From Bacteroidales bacterium (GTDB lineage: Bacteria > Bacteroidota > Bacteroidia > Bacteroidales > UBA932): a DNA stretch of 16,651 nt. Below the pieces are notes generated by a model. The model was not told the DNA's origin and ran no database searches. It saw only the letters and a list, made by a program, of their open reading frames with translations. Position numbers and translations under genes: made by a program. Below are positions 6,713 through 14,677 of the stretch, in pieces. Position 1 is the first letter of the stretch, and every line of letters begins with the position of its first letter. The DNA is taken from contig JAFRPH010000020.1 in NCBI GenBank assembly GCA_017429205.1, positions 1 to 16,651 of the forward strand. Reading direction: 5' to 3'.

Positions 6713-8335
6713 ATGGAAAATTTTAGACAGATATTCGAATCCCGCTATACTTGGGTCGAAGGCTTCATGCGGAACGTTCGGCGGTACGGGAACCGCCCCG
6801 CGATGATCTCCCCCGCCGACGGACGGAGCTGGACCTACCGGGAACTGGACCTCGAATGCAACCGCTTCGCCAACGCCCTGATGGATGCCGGCCTCAAGAA
6901 GGGGGACGTCCTGATGATGCAGCTGGGCAACTGTCCGGAATTCGCCATCGGCTATGTCGCCGCCCACAAGACGGGCGCCATCTGCTGCCCCGTCAGCTTC
7001 CGTTTCAGTCCGGGCGAACTGGCCTGGAGCATCGACGACTCCCGCCCGAAGGCGCTGCTGTTCTGCGCCCCCTGCCGGGAAACCGTGGAACAGGCCCTCG
7101 GCCTGGCCCACCATCGGCCTGAAATCCTCCTGGCCATCGGGGACGGCACTCCCTGGGGGGCCTCCTCCTATGCGGCCTTCATCGAAAGCGCTTCGGAGGC
7201 CGAACCGGACGTGGTCCACAACATCTATGACGAGACGGCCCGCCTCTATACTTCCGGTACGACCGGCCATCCCAAGGCCATTCCGCTCACAAGCATCAAC
7301 GAGGTCCTCTCCGCGCACGACGTGATGATCCATTTCCCGATGAGCTACCGCGACGTGACGATGAACACCACGCCGTGGTTCCACCGTGGCGGCCTCCATT
7401 GCGCGGGTCCCTGCCCGGCCTTCTACGCCGGCGCGGCCATCGTGGTCCTGCCGAAGTTCGACGCGAAGACGGCGCTCGAGTACGTCACCCGGTACGGAAT
7501 CACCTTCCTCGTGGGCGTCCCTACCGTCCTTGGCAGCCTGGCCGACGAGCAGGAGTCGGCCGCACACGACATTTCCTCCCTCAAGGGAATCGTCACGATG
7601 GGCAGTCCCCTGGAAAAAGCGGCCTGCATCCGCTACCAGCGCGTGCTCACCCCGAACATCTTCAACGGCTACGGCACCACGGAGACCTTCTGGAACACCT
7701 TCCTCCGCCCCTTCGACCTGCCGGAAGGAGCCGGTTCCGCCGGCGCTTCCTGTGTCGATGACGACGTACGCGTGGTCCGCCTCCATGACGGCCGCCGCAC
7801 CGAACCCGACGACCTGGCCGCCCAGGACGGCCTCGAAATCGGCGAGGTCATCCTCTCCTCCCCCGCCAAATCGCCCTATCTCTATTACGACAACGAATCC
7901 GAGACCGAGCGCAAGTACTACAAAGGTTTCCTCTACACCAACGACCTGGCGACTTGGGACGGAAAGGGTTTCATCACCATCGTCGGCCGTCGCGACGACA
8001 TGATCATCTCCTCCGGCGAGAACATCTATCCCACCGAGGTGGAGGCCGTCCTCGCGATGAATCCGAAGGTCAAGGACTGCGTCGTCACGTCCGTTCCCGA
8101 CAAGGTCCGCGGCCAGCTCGTGACCGCCTACATCGTCCCGAAGGACGGCGCCCTGACCGTCTCCGAGCTGGACGATTTCTGCAAGGAGAGTCCCTACATC
8201 GCCAATTTCAAACGGCCTCGCTATTACCGCTTCGTGGATTCCGTCCCTTACACGGCCACCGGCAAGAAACGCCACGTGGAAGCCCGTGAAAACGCGGCGG
8301 CAGACCTCGCGAAAGGCCTGCTGCAAGCGGTGTAA
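6713..8335 (+). CDS. AMP-forming acyl-CoA synthetase/ligase (ANL superfamily)
   Basis: This 540-residue soluble adenylating enzyme carries all main ANL motifs: the phosphate loop YTSGTTGHPK (179-188), NGYGTTETFW (318-327), YTNDLATWDGKGF (408-420) with Asp411, GRRDDMIISSGENIYP (425-440), and the C-terminal PYTATGKKR with catalytic Lys518. The family activates a carboxylic acid with ATP to an acyl-AMP and transfers it to CoA. The single-domain form without a carrier domain argues against a peptide synthetase. The best guess is a medium/long-chain fatty acyl- or aryl-CoA ligase; the acid cannot be read from the sequence. ATG 6713 is preferred because a promoter lies directly upstream; the frame is open back to 6404 only through the divergent AraC gene. 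Standing beside esterase genes, it might activate released hydroxycinnamic acids, but that is speculation. Confidence 0.88.
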   Translation: MENFRQIFESRYTWVEGFMRNVRRYGNRPAMISPADGRSWTYRELDLECNRFANALMDAGLKKGDVLMMQLGNCPEFAIGYVAAHKTGAICCPVSFRFSPGELAWSIDDSRPKALLFCAPCRETVEQALGLAHHRPEILLAIGDGTPWGASSYAAFIESASEAEPDVVHNIYDETARLYTSGTTGHPKAIPLTSINEVLSAHDVMIHFPMSYRDVTMNTTPWFHRGGLHCAGPCPAFYAGAAIVVLPKFDAKTALEYVTRYGITFLVGVPTVLGSLADEQESAAHDISSLKGIVTMGSPLEKAACIRYQRVLTPNIFNGYGTTETFWNTFLRPFDLPEGAGSAGASCVDDDVRVVRLHDGRRTEPDDLAAQDGLEIGEVILSSPAKSPYLYYDNESETERKYYKGFLYTNDLATWDGKGFITIVGRRDDMIISSGENIYPTEVEAVLAMNPKVKDCVVTSVPDKVRGQLVTAYIVPKDGALTVSELDDFCKESPYIANFKRPRYYRFVDSVPYTATGKKRHVEARENAAADLAKGLLQAV

Positions 8336-8353
8336 CCTGTTTCTGTCCGAAGA

Positions 8354-8385
8354 TTTGGCTGTTTCGTCCATTAGCGTTATATTTA
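8354..8385 (+). promoter_or_regulatory. Probable promoter for the 8393 membrane-protein gene
   Basis: TTTG (8354-8357) is followed by 20 nt and TATATTTA (8378-8385), which differs from TAnnTTTG in the last base only. It lies in the 57-bp gap after the ligase stop and only 7 nt before the ATG at 8393, which would make an almost leaderless transcript. Read-through from the ligase gene is also possible. Confidence 0.4.
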
Positions 8386-8392
8386 CGACGTT

Positions 8393-9040
8393 ATGGAACA
8401 ACTGACAGACAAGAAACGTCCCGGTACGGACTACCTGGGAAATAAAGTGGAGTTGTGCTCCGACGGGAAGTACCGTTGGCTTTATGAATTGAACATGGTG
8501 ACCAATCCCACCATTTTCCTGACGGTCTTCAAGATCTTCTTCTGGATCATCTTCGCCGGATGGGTCATCTTCGGTTTTTTCCTGTACGTCATCCACAGGG
8601 ACTGGAAAGGACTCCTGAGTATGTCGAAGGCGATGCTTCTGGTACTGGCCATCTTCGCAGTGCTGACGGCGCTCGGCGTACTCATCGTGGCAGCCATGTA
8701 TCATGGAAAGTACAAGGTCCTGTTCGAAATGGACGAGAAGGGCATCACGCACACCCCCCTGCCCGACCAGTTGCAGAAAGCCAAGAACCTGGGCGCCCTG
8801 ACTGTCCTGGCAGGCCTGGCCGCCAGGAGGCCGGGCGTAGCCGAAGCGGGTATGCTGTCCATGAGCAAGCAGAGCAGTTCGTCGGAATTCCAAAAAGTCC
8901 GCCGGGTCGTTGCCCGGCGGTACCTGCACCTCATCAAGGTGAATGGACTCCTGGAACGAAACCAGGTCTACGTGGCAGACGAAGACTTCGATTTCGTCTG
9001 CCAGTACATCAAGTCGCGCTGCACCAACGCGAAACGCTGA
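8393..9040 (+). CDS. Membrane protein of unknown function, two transmembrane helices
   Basis: The 215-residue protein begins with a polar stretch containing DGKYRWLYELNM. Two hydrophobic helices follow, at about 40-66 (TIFLTVFKIFFWIIFAGWVIFGFFLY) and about 78-104 (AMLLVLAIFAVLTALGVLIVAAMY), and then a soluble C-terminal part of about 110 residues. That part (KYKVLFEMDEKGITHTPLP and later VRRVVARRYLHLIKVNGLLERNQVYVADEDFDFV) has the strand pattern of small PH-like domains seen in some bacterial membrane proteins, with a low-complexity SKQSSSSE stretch in the middle. I recall similar unnamed proteins in gut anaerobes but no function. It lies 57 bp after the CoA ligase gene on the same strand. 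Its stop is only 4 bp from the stop of the convergent GH43 gene. Confidence 0.75.
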   Translation: MEQLTDKKRPGTDYLGNKVELCSDGKYRWLYELNMVTNPTIFLTVFKIFFWIIFAGWVIFGFFLYVIHRDWKGLLSMSKAMLLVLAIFAVLTALGVLIVAAMYHGKYKVLFEMDEKGITHTPLPDQLQKAKNLGALTVLAGLAARRPGVAEAGMLSMSKQSSSSEFQKVRRVVARRYLHLIKVNGLLERNQVYVADEDFDFVCQYIKSRCTNAKR

Positions 9041-9044
9041 CCCG

Positions 9045-11093
9045 TCAATTGATCCAGTAAATCTTCTCCAGCCCCTTCCAGGAGCATTTGACAGTGGCGC
9101 GGCCGTTCACGACGGGTCCGGTGGAAATCCGGACGTCGGGATCGGAGGCGCTCACCTGCAGGACGGAGCCGTCCTTCAGCGGGGCGTACACCTGATAGTG
9201 AAGCTGGTCCATGATGCCGTTCGCGTTCGTGAAGCGGACTGGCGTCGTGGGGACGGCCAGCTGTTTCCCATCAGCAAAGATCTTCACCTGCGGGACGGTC
9301 GGACGGACGCAAGGGGCGCCGGGCTTGGAGAAACCGATGCCGTGCAGGTCGAACAGACCGTCCGGACGGCGGGGATTCCGCGCGGCGAAAGCGGCGAAGC
9401 GCGGGTCCATCTGCGGACGCTGAATGTCGACACCCTCCGCCACCAAGAAGATGGCGTGCTTGCCGGAGAGGCCTTCCACGGCCGGCACCGGCACCGTCAG
9501 GTGCAGCAGTTCACCCCGCTTGCCGTCCGGAACCTCGACCACCGCGATCTCGCGGCCTTTCCAGGTGGCATTGGCATAGGGGCCGTCCAGCATCACATGG
9601 ATCTTGAAGGCGCCGTGACGGCCGGGCGTCAGGAAGAGATCCAGCTGCGTGCCGTCGCCCTTCTTGGTGCCCACGAACGGATTCACACCCTTGTTCCACT
9701 GGTCCAGGCCGCCGAAACCGAAGTATTTGAAGCCGACGACGCCGCCGTTGGTGACACCGGCCACGTCCATGTCATTGCACCAGACGTCGTGGTTGTCCTG
9801 CATCCATTCCTGGTCGGACAGGTAGCAGGCGTAACCGGCGGAATAGTAGGCGTAGGGAGGCAGGCCGAAGACCTGGAAGCCCTCGCTCGTGACCTCGGCG
9901 CCGGTATAGGTCGTGCCGTCCGCGGCAGAAGCCGTCCAAACCTCGTCCTTGGCATACGGATCGTACCCGGTGATGCGAAGCTGGCCGCCGTCGGCCACTT
10001 TCTTGTTGTCCCATTCGATCTTCACGGGCGCCACCATCGACTGGCGGGCGTTGCCGAAGCCGCGCGGCGGACGGTGATAGAACACATACCACTGGCCGTT
10101 GATCTCCTGCAGGGAGCCGTGCGTATTGTGCGCGGCGTTGGAGGTGGTCAGGTGCTCGCCATTCTCGTCGGGGACGACGCCGCGGGAGTCCACGAGCACG
10201 CCGCCGGAGCGCCAGGGGCCGAGCGGCGAATCGCCGAGGGCGTAGCGGAGGGCGGAGTTCGTGGAGGAGAGGCCGTAATCCGGGCCGCTGTAACCGGAGA
10301 ACACCATCACATACTTGTTCCCCACCTTGCGGATGCTGGAGGCCTCGAAGAAGTTGAAGTCGCCGGGGTTCTGGCCCTTGTACAGCGCCGGGTACTGCGT
10401 CCCTTCGGGATCGCGGACCTGGCCGTACTGGGAGCTGGCCGGGATGAAATAGTCATGGAGCTGCGTCCCCGGCCGCATGGAATACATCGTATTCTGGTCC
10501 AGTTCGCAGGCCGTCGAGTGCTGGAAACCGTAATAGACATAGGCGCGGAAGCCGATCCCGTAGTCCGGATCCTTCTTGTCCGTGATGGTCTCGATGAAGA
10601 CGGAAGGGTCGAAGTCGATGAGGGAGCCGGGCAGGACGCCGCGGCCGTCCTCGGTGACATTGACCGGGACGAACGGGCCGTCGGGGCGGTCGGACTTGCA
10701 CACAGTGGCGACGCGTCCGCGCCCTCGGGAATGCGGATAAAGATAATAGGTCTTCTTCCCCGTGACGCGGTCACGAACCTCCACGAGGTCCGGGGCGTAC
10801 ATCGTGTCCCACTGCCCGTCCACGAACCAGGAGAACAGGATGCCTTCGTCCCGCCACTGGCTCAGGTCCTCCACCGGGGCCGACCACATCCGGATGTCAC
10901 CGCTGCAGTACGCCGTGTAGGTGAGGTCGTGCGAGCCGATGATGTACGCGCGGTACTTTCCCGGCTGGTCGGGATCTTCGAACACGCGGGGTTCGCCGTC
11001 GGGAAGGTGCTCCCAGAGCGGCAGATACGGGTTTTGGGCCCACAGGAACGGGGCGACGGCAAGGGCCGTCAGAAAGGAGACGATCTTTTTCAT
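9045..11093 (-). CDS. Exported GH43 glycosidase (arabinofuranosidase/xylosidase type)
   Basis: The 682-residue protein starts with a signal peptide (MKKIVSFLTALAVAPFLWA, cut before Gln20). A five-bladed GH43 domain occupies about 22-365. Its expected catalytic triad is visible: base Asp40 in VFEDPD, pKa modulator Asp162 in IDFDPSVF and acid Glu250 in FFEASSIRK; YAPDLVEV (99-106) is a further conserved strand. A CBM6-like beta-sandwich follows at about 395-560 (VGFKYFGFGG, then HVMLDGPYANATWKGREIAVVEVPDG), and a further beta domain at about 595-682 ends the protein. The family removes arabinose or xylose from arabinoxylan or arabinan; the exact activity depends on subfamily, which I cannot assign. 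It is divergent from the GH3 lipoprotein gene across 123 bp, suggesting joint control. There is no lipobox, so a periplasmic or secreted location is likely. Confidence 0.9.
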   Translation of the reverse strand: MKKIVSFLTALAVAPFLWAQNPYLPLWEHLPDGEPRVFEDPDQPGKYRAYIIGSHDLTYTAYCSGDIRMWSAPVEDLSQWRDEGILFSWFVDGQWDTMYAPDLVEVRDRVTGKKTYYLYPHSRGRGRVATVCKSDRPDGPFVPVNVTEDGRGVLPGSLIDFDPSVFIETITDKKDPDYGIGFRAYVYYGFQHSTACELDQNTMYSMRPGTQLHDYFIPASSQYGQVRDPEGTQYPALYKGQNPGDFNFFEASSIRKVGNKYVMVFSGYSGPDYGLSSTNSALRYALGDSPLGPWRSGGVLVDSRGVVPDENGEHLTTSNAAHNTHGSLQEINGQWYVFYHRPPRGFGNARQSMVAPVKIEWDNKKVADGGQLRITGYDPYAKDEVWTASAADGTTYTGAEVTSEGFQVFGLPPYAYYSAGYACYLSDQEWMQDNHDVWCNDMDVAGVTNGGVVGFKYFGFGGLDQWNKGVNPFVGTKKGDGTQLDLFLTPGRHGAFKIHVMLDGPYANATWKGREIAVVEVPDGKRGELLHLTVPVPAVEGLSGKHAIFLVAEGVDIQRPQMDPRFAAFAARNPRRPDGLFDLHGIGFSKPGAPCVRPTVPQVKIFADGKQLAVPTTPVRFTNANGIMDQLHYQVYAPLKDGSVLQVSASDPDVRISTGPVVNGRATVKCSWKGLEKIYWIN

Positions 11094-11115
11094 ACCAGAG
11101 TCGTGTTATCGAATA

Positions 11116-11147
11116 CAAACATCGGAAATAATAATTGAACATCCAAG
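11116..11147 (-). promoter_or_regulatory. Weak promoter candidate for the GH43 gene
   Basis: On the minus strand CTTG (11144-11147) is followed by 20 nt and GATGTTTG (11116-11123), each with one mismatch to the Bacteroidota consensus. The -7 box is 22 nt before the ATG at 11093. Confidence 0.35.
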
Positions 11148-11172
11148 AAAGAATGGTTTTGGAGATTCTCAT

Positions 11173-11180
11173 TATCTTTG
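11173..11180 (+). promoter_or_regulatory. -7 box for the GH3-esterase unit
   Basis: TATCTTTG matches TAnnTTTG exactly and lies 36 nt before the ATG at 11217. No good -33 element stands 19-20 nt upstream, which may point to dependence on an activator. It would start a transcript carrying the GH3 gene and the CE1 esterase gene. Confidence 0.5.
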
Positions 11181-11216
11181 CCGAACACAAACGACACTGA
11201 AACCATCACTTACGAT

Positions 11217-13112
11217 ATGAAGAAAATCATGCTCATCAGCGCCGCAGTCCTGGCCCTCGCCGGCTGCAAGAGCGAGCCCCAGCTCGGAAAAGACTCCATC
11301 GACAAGGTCCTCAAGGCCATGACCCTCGAAGAGAAGGTCCATTTCGTCATCGGCACCGGCATGGCCGGCTCGGACGGCGGGTCCGCCGTCGTGGGCGCCA
11401 CGAAGAAGATCGTCCCCGGCGCCGCCGGCACCACCTATCCCATCGAGCGGCTGGGCATCCCGTCCATCGTCCTCGCCGACGGCCCCGCCGGCCTCCGCAT
11501 CGACCCGACCCGCGAAGGCGACGAGAACACCTACTACTGCACGCACTTCCCCATAGGCACCCTCCTCGCCTCGACCTGGAACCAGGAACTGGTGGAGAAC
11601 GTGGGCAAGGCGATGGGTGAAGAGGTCCACGAGTACGGCGCCGACGTCTATCTCGCGCCGGCCTTGAACATCCACCGCAACCCGCTGAACGGCCGCAACT
11701 TCGAGTACTATTCCGAGGATCCGGTCGTGGCCGGCAAGACCGCGGCCGCCTATGTGCGCGGCGTCCAGAGCAATGACGTGGGCACTTCCATCAAGCATTT
11801 CGCCTACAACAACCAGGAGACGAACCGCACCGGCAACAACGCCGTCATCTCCCCCCGCGCCCAGCGCGAGATCTACCTCAAGGGCTTCGAGATCACCGTC
11901 AAGGAATCCGACCCCTGGACCGTGATGAGCTCCTACAACAAGATCAACGGCACCTACACCTCCCAGAGCAAGGACCTGCAGACCACCGTCCTCCGCGACG
12001 AATGGGGCTTCAAGGGCCTCGTGATGACCGACTGGTACGGCGGTGACAACGGCGCCGAGCAGATCGCCGCCGGCAACGACATGCTCCAGCCGGGCACCGA
12101 CCTGCAGTACCAGCAGATCATGGACGCCATCAAGGACGGTTCCCTCTCCGAGGCCGAGCTGGACGTCTGCGTCCGCCGTGGCCTGGAACTCGTCGCCCGG
12201 AGCCCGAAGGCCAAGGGCTACGCCTACTCCAACAAGCCCGACCTGAAGGCCCATGCCGCCGTCACCCGCCAGAGCGCCCTCGAAGGCATGGTGCTCCTCG
12301 AGAACAACGGCGTGCTGCCGCTCAAGGACGTCAAGAACGTGGCCGTGTTCGGCTGCACCTCCTTCGACTTCATCGCCGGCGGCACCGGTTCCGGCAACGT
12401 GAACCGCGCCTACACGGTGTCCCTCCTGGACGGCCTCAAGAACGCCGGCTTCCATGTGGACGAGAGCAACAAGGAAGCCACCCTGAAGCACATCGCCGAC
12501 GAGGCGGCCGCCTACAAGGCCAGCCTGCCCGACGACGGCCTCTCCGCCTTCTACCCGACGCCGCGCCCGGCCGAACTCGTTCCTTCCGCCGCCGAGCTGG
12601 CTGCTTCGGCCAAGAAAAACGACGTCGCCATCATCACCTTCGGACGCAACTCCGGCGAGTTCTTCGACCGCACCAGCGCCGACTTCTCCCTCTCCGCCAA
12701 GGAGAAAGAACTGCTCGCCAAGGTGACCTCCGCCTTCCACTCCCGGGGCAAGAAGGTCATCGTCGTGCTGAACATCGGCGGTGTCATCGAGACTGCGTCC
12801 TGGAAATTCGTTCCGGATGCCGTCCTTCTCGCCTGGCAGGCGGGTCAGGAAGGCGGCAACTCCGTCACCGACATCCTCACCGGCGCGAAGAGCCCGTCCG
12901 GCAAGCTCCCGATGACCTTCCCGGTGAACCTGATGGACCATGCTTCCAGCGCGAACTTCCCGATCGACGCCGACACGGGCGTGTACTTCACGAACCGCCG
13001 CGAGGACGTGGGCCAGAAGGACGTGGACGTCACCAAGTACGAAGAGGGCATCTACGTGGGCTACCGCTGGTTCGACAAGCAGAACCTCCCCGTCTCCTAC
13101 CCGTTCGGCTAA
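11217..13112 (+). CDS. GH3 beta-glycosidase lipoprotein, cut short by an in-frame TAA
   Basis: This frame encodes 631 residues of a family-3 glycosidase. The start at 11217 gives a lipoprotein signal, MKKIMLISAAVLALAGC, with a LAGC lipobox and Cys17. Family signatures follow: LADGPAGLRI, NIHRNPLNGRNFEYYSEDP, SIKHFAYNNQE, nucleophile Asp272 in LVMTDW, and Glu481 in GRNSGEFFDR as likely acid/base. The frame stops at TAA (13110-13112) directly after YPFG, although the next codons continue in the same frame as GLSYTTFEYS and the fibronectin-III-like C-terminal domain. Family members read YPFGYGLSY here, so one base change from TAC or TAT to TAA explains the break. Both catalytic residues lie before the stop, but loss of the C-terminal domain normally harms folding. 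Substrate would be a beta-glucoside or beta-xyloside. It is a paralogue of the GH3 gene at the left edge. Confidence 0.9.
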   Translation: MKKIMLISAAVLALAGCKSEPQLGKDSIDKVLKAMTLEEKVHFVIGTGMAGSDGGSAVVGATKKIVPGAAGTTYPIERLGIPSIVLADGPAGLRIDPTREGDENTYYCTHFPIGTLLASTWNQELVENVGKAMGEEVHEYGADVYLAPALNIHRNPLNGRNFEYYSEDPVVAGKTAAAYVRGVQSNDVGTSIKHFAYNNQETNRTGNNAVISPRAQREIYLKGFEITVKESDPWTVMSSYNKINGTYTSQSKDLQTTVLRDEWGFKGLVMTDWYGGDNGAEQIAAGNDMLQPGTDLQYQQIMDAIKDGSLSEAELDVCVRRGLELVARSPKAKGYAYSNKPDLKAHAAVTRQSALEGMVLLENNGVLPLKDVKNVAVFGCTSFDFIAGGTGSGNVNRAYTVSLLDGLKNAGFHVDESNKEATLKHIADEAAAYKASLPDDGLSAFYPTPRPAELVPSAAELAASAKKNDVAIITFGRNSGEFFDRTSADFSLSAKEKELLAKVTSAFHSRGKKVIVVLNIGGVIETASWKFVPDAVLLAWQAGQEGGNSVTDILTGAKSPSGKLPMTFPVNLMDHASSANFPIDADTGVYFTNRREDVGQKDVDVTKYEEGIYVGYRWFDKQNLPVSYPFG

Positions 13113-13514
13113 GGCCTCAGCTACACCACCTTCGAGTACAGCGCCCCGGCCGTCGCCAACGACGGCACGACCGTCACCGCCAAGGTGACCGTCAAGAACA
13201 CCGGCGCCGTGGCCGGCAAGGAAGCCGTCCAGCTGTACGTGAGCGCCCCGGCCGGCACCCTCGACAAACCGGTCAAGGAGCTGAAGGCCTACGGCAAGAC
13301 GAAGGAACTGGCCCCGGGCGAAAGCCAGGAGCTCACTCTGACTTTCCCGACCTCCGAGCTCGCCTCCTTCGACGAGGAAGCTTCCGCCTGGAAGGTCGAC
13401 GCCGGCACCTACACCTTCCTGTTCGGCGCCTCCTCCCGCGACATCCGCTGCACCGCGACCGCCGAGGCCGCCGCTGCGGAGACGCCCGCCCACCGCGTAC
13501 TCTTAATGAAGTAA
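13113..13514 (+). pseudogene. Severed C-terminal FnIII-like domain of the GH3 gene
   Basis: The 133 codons after the in-frame TAA continue the GH3 protein in the same frame, from GLSYTTFEYS through VTVKNTGAVAGKEAVQLYVS and VKELKAYGKTKELAPGES to LMK and TAA at 13512-13514. This is the standard GH3 C-terminal fibronectin-III-like domain (VKNTG, VQLYV and KELK motifs). A GTG at 13185 could in principle start a fragment, but it would lack the first strand. The coding quality is intact, so the nonsense change is recent or is a sequencing error. The CE1 esterase starts 4 nt after this domain ends, so the two genes were built as one translationally coupled pair. Confidence 0.85.
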
Positions 13515-13518
13515 GCCT

Positions 13519-14655
13519 ATGAAACGAACCCTCATCCTGGCTGCGGCGCTCCTCGTGGGCGCCGTCGCCTCCGCCCAGCAGGCGCTGGGCCCGGCCTCGG
13601 GCATCACCTCCCCCGAAATCAACCCCGACCACACGGTCACCTTCCGTTACCGCGGCCCCAAGGCCGTCACCGTGCAGCTCCAGGGCGACTTCCTGCCCGG
13701 GCGCGTGGACATGAAGGAAGGCCGCGACGGAATGTGGACCTACACCACGGAACCGCTCACGGGCGAGCTGTACTCCTACAGCTTCATCGTGGACGGCGTC
13801 CGGACCATGGACCCGAACAACATCTACCAGAACCGTGACATCGCCACCTGGACCAACATCTTCACCCTCAGCGCCGAACAGGGCGACAAGGGCTGGTACT
13901 ACGAGGTCCACGACGTCCCGCACGGCACCGTGTCCCACGTCTGGTACGACAGCCCCGCCCTCAAGATGAAGCGTCGCCTCACCGTGTACACCCCCGCCGG
14001 CTACGAGGACAATCCCAAGGCCAAATACCCGGTCCTGTACCTGCTGCACGGCTCCGGCGGCGACGAAGACGCCTGGTCCGACCTCGGCCGCACCGCCCAG
14101 ATCATGGACAACCTCATCGCCGAGGGCAAGGCCCAACCGATGATCGTCGTGATGCCGAACGGCGTGTACTTCAACAGCGCCGCCCCGGGCGCCGCCGTGA
14201 ACATGTTCCAGCCCACGATGGCGAACAGCCGCTCCGACTCCACCGCCGAGATCGAGGAGAGCTTCCCCGACATCATCAAGTTCATCGAGAAGCGCTACCG
14301 CGTGAAGAAAGACGGCTATTCCCGCGCCGTCGCCGGCCTGTCGATGGGCGGCCGCCAGTCCTCGCGCCTTTCACGCCGCTATCCCGGCACCTTCGGCTAC
14401 GTGGGCCAGTTCTCCGGCGTCGCCGTTCCGAACGGGGACAACGATCCGGAGCTTGCCGCGCAGTTCGCCGCCAAGCCCAAGCTCTTCTGGATTGGCGTCG
14501 GCAGCGCCGATGGCGTGAAGCGCAACTCCCTCATTCTGAAGGACTACTGCGACGCCCACGGCTACCCCTGCGAATACTACGAGTCCGACGGCGGCCACAT
14601 CTGGCGCAACTGGCGCGTCTACCTGACCATCTTCGCCCAGAAGCTCTTCAAGTAG
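13519..14655 (+). CDS. Exported CE1-type esterase with N-terminal E-set domain
   Basis: The 378-residue protein has a signal peptide (MKRTLILAAALLVGAVASA, cut before Gln20). An E-set/glycogen-binding-like beta domain follows at about 25-118 (VTFRYRGPKAVTVQLQGDF, GELYSYSFIVDGVRTMDP), then an esterase-D/CE1 domain at about 125-378. In the latter LLHGSGGDE (175-183) starts the core, Ser275 in GLSMGG is the nucleophile, Asp331 in GSADG the likely acid, and His360 in DGGHIWRNW the base. This E-set plus CE1 architecture is typical of Bacteroidota feruloyl and acetyl-xylan esterases, so cleavage of acyl groups from xylan side chains is likely; which acyl group is not shown. It starts 4 nt after the GH3 gene and ends 23 bp before a terminator. 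Its E-set and esterase parts resemble those fused to the GH10 domain in the next gene. Confidence 0.88.
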   Translation: MKRTLILAAALLVGAVASAQQALGPASGITSPEINPDHTVTFRYRGPKAVTVQLQGDFLPGRVDMKEGRDGMWTYTTEPLTGELYSYSFIVDGVRTMDPNNIYQNRDIATWTNIFTLSAEQGDKGWYYEVHDVPHGTVSHVWYDSPALKMKRRLTVYTPAGYEDNPKAKYPVLYLLHGSGGDEDAWSDLGRTAQIMDNLIAEGKAQPMIVVMPNGVYFNSAAPGAAVNMFQPTMANSRSDSTAEIEESFPDIIKFIEKRYRVKKDGYSRAVAGLSMGGRQSSRLSRRYPGTFGYVGQFSGVAVPNGDNDPELAAQFAAKPKLFWIGVGSADGVKRNSLILKDYCDAHGYPCEYYESDGGHIWRNWRVYLTIFAQKLFK

Positions 14656-14677
14656 CCCGCCCATCCACGATTTGCGA

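Noticed and set aside
6692..8929. 745-codon minus-strand open frame opposite the CoA ligase and membrane-protein genes
   Set aside because: It spans two real plus-strand genes and their spacer and shows no domain signature.
8943..11138. 731-codon plus-strand open frame opposite GH43
   Set aside because: Shadow of the GH43 gene; it also overlaps the end of the 8393 gene and has a Gly/Val/Arg-rich composition with no motif.
13110..13112. TAA read as a sense codon (recoding or programmed read-through)
   Set aside because: TAA is an ordinary stop here: it ends the CoA ligase (8333-8335), the 1306 esterase and the GH3 C-terminal fragment itself. A point mutation or sequencing error is simpler.
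11172..13493. 773-codon minus-strand open frame opposite the GH3 lipoprotein gene
   Set aside because: Low-complexity Gly/Val/Ala/Asp-rich shadow; the plus strand has all GH3 motifs in order.
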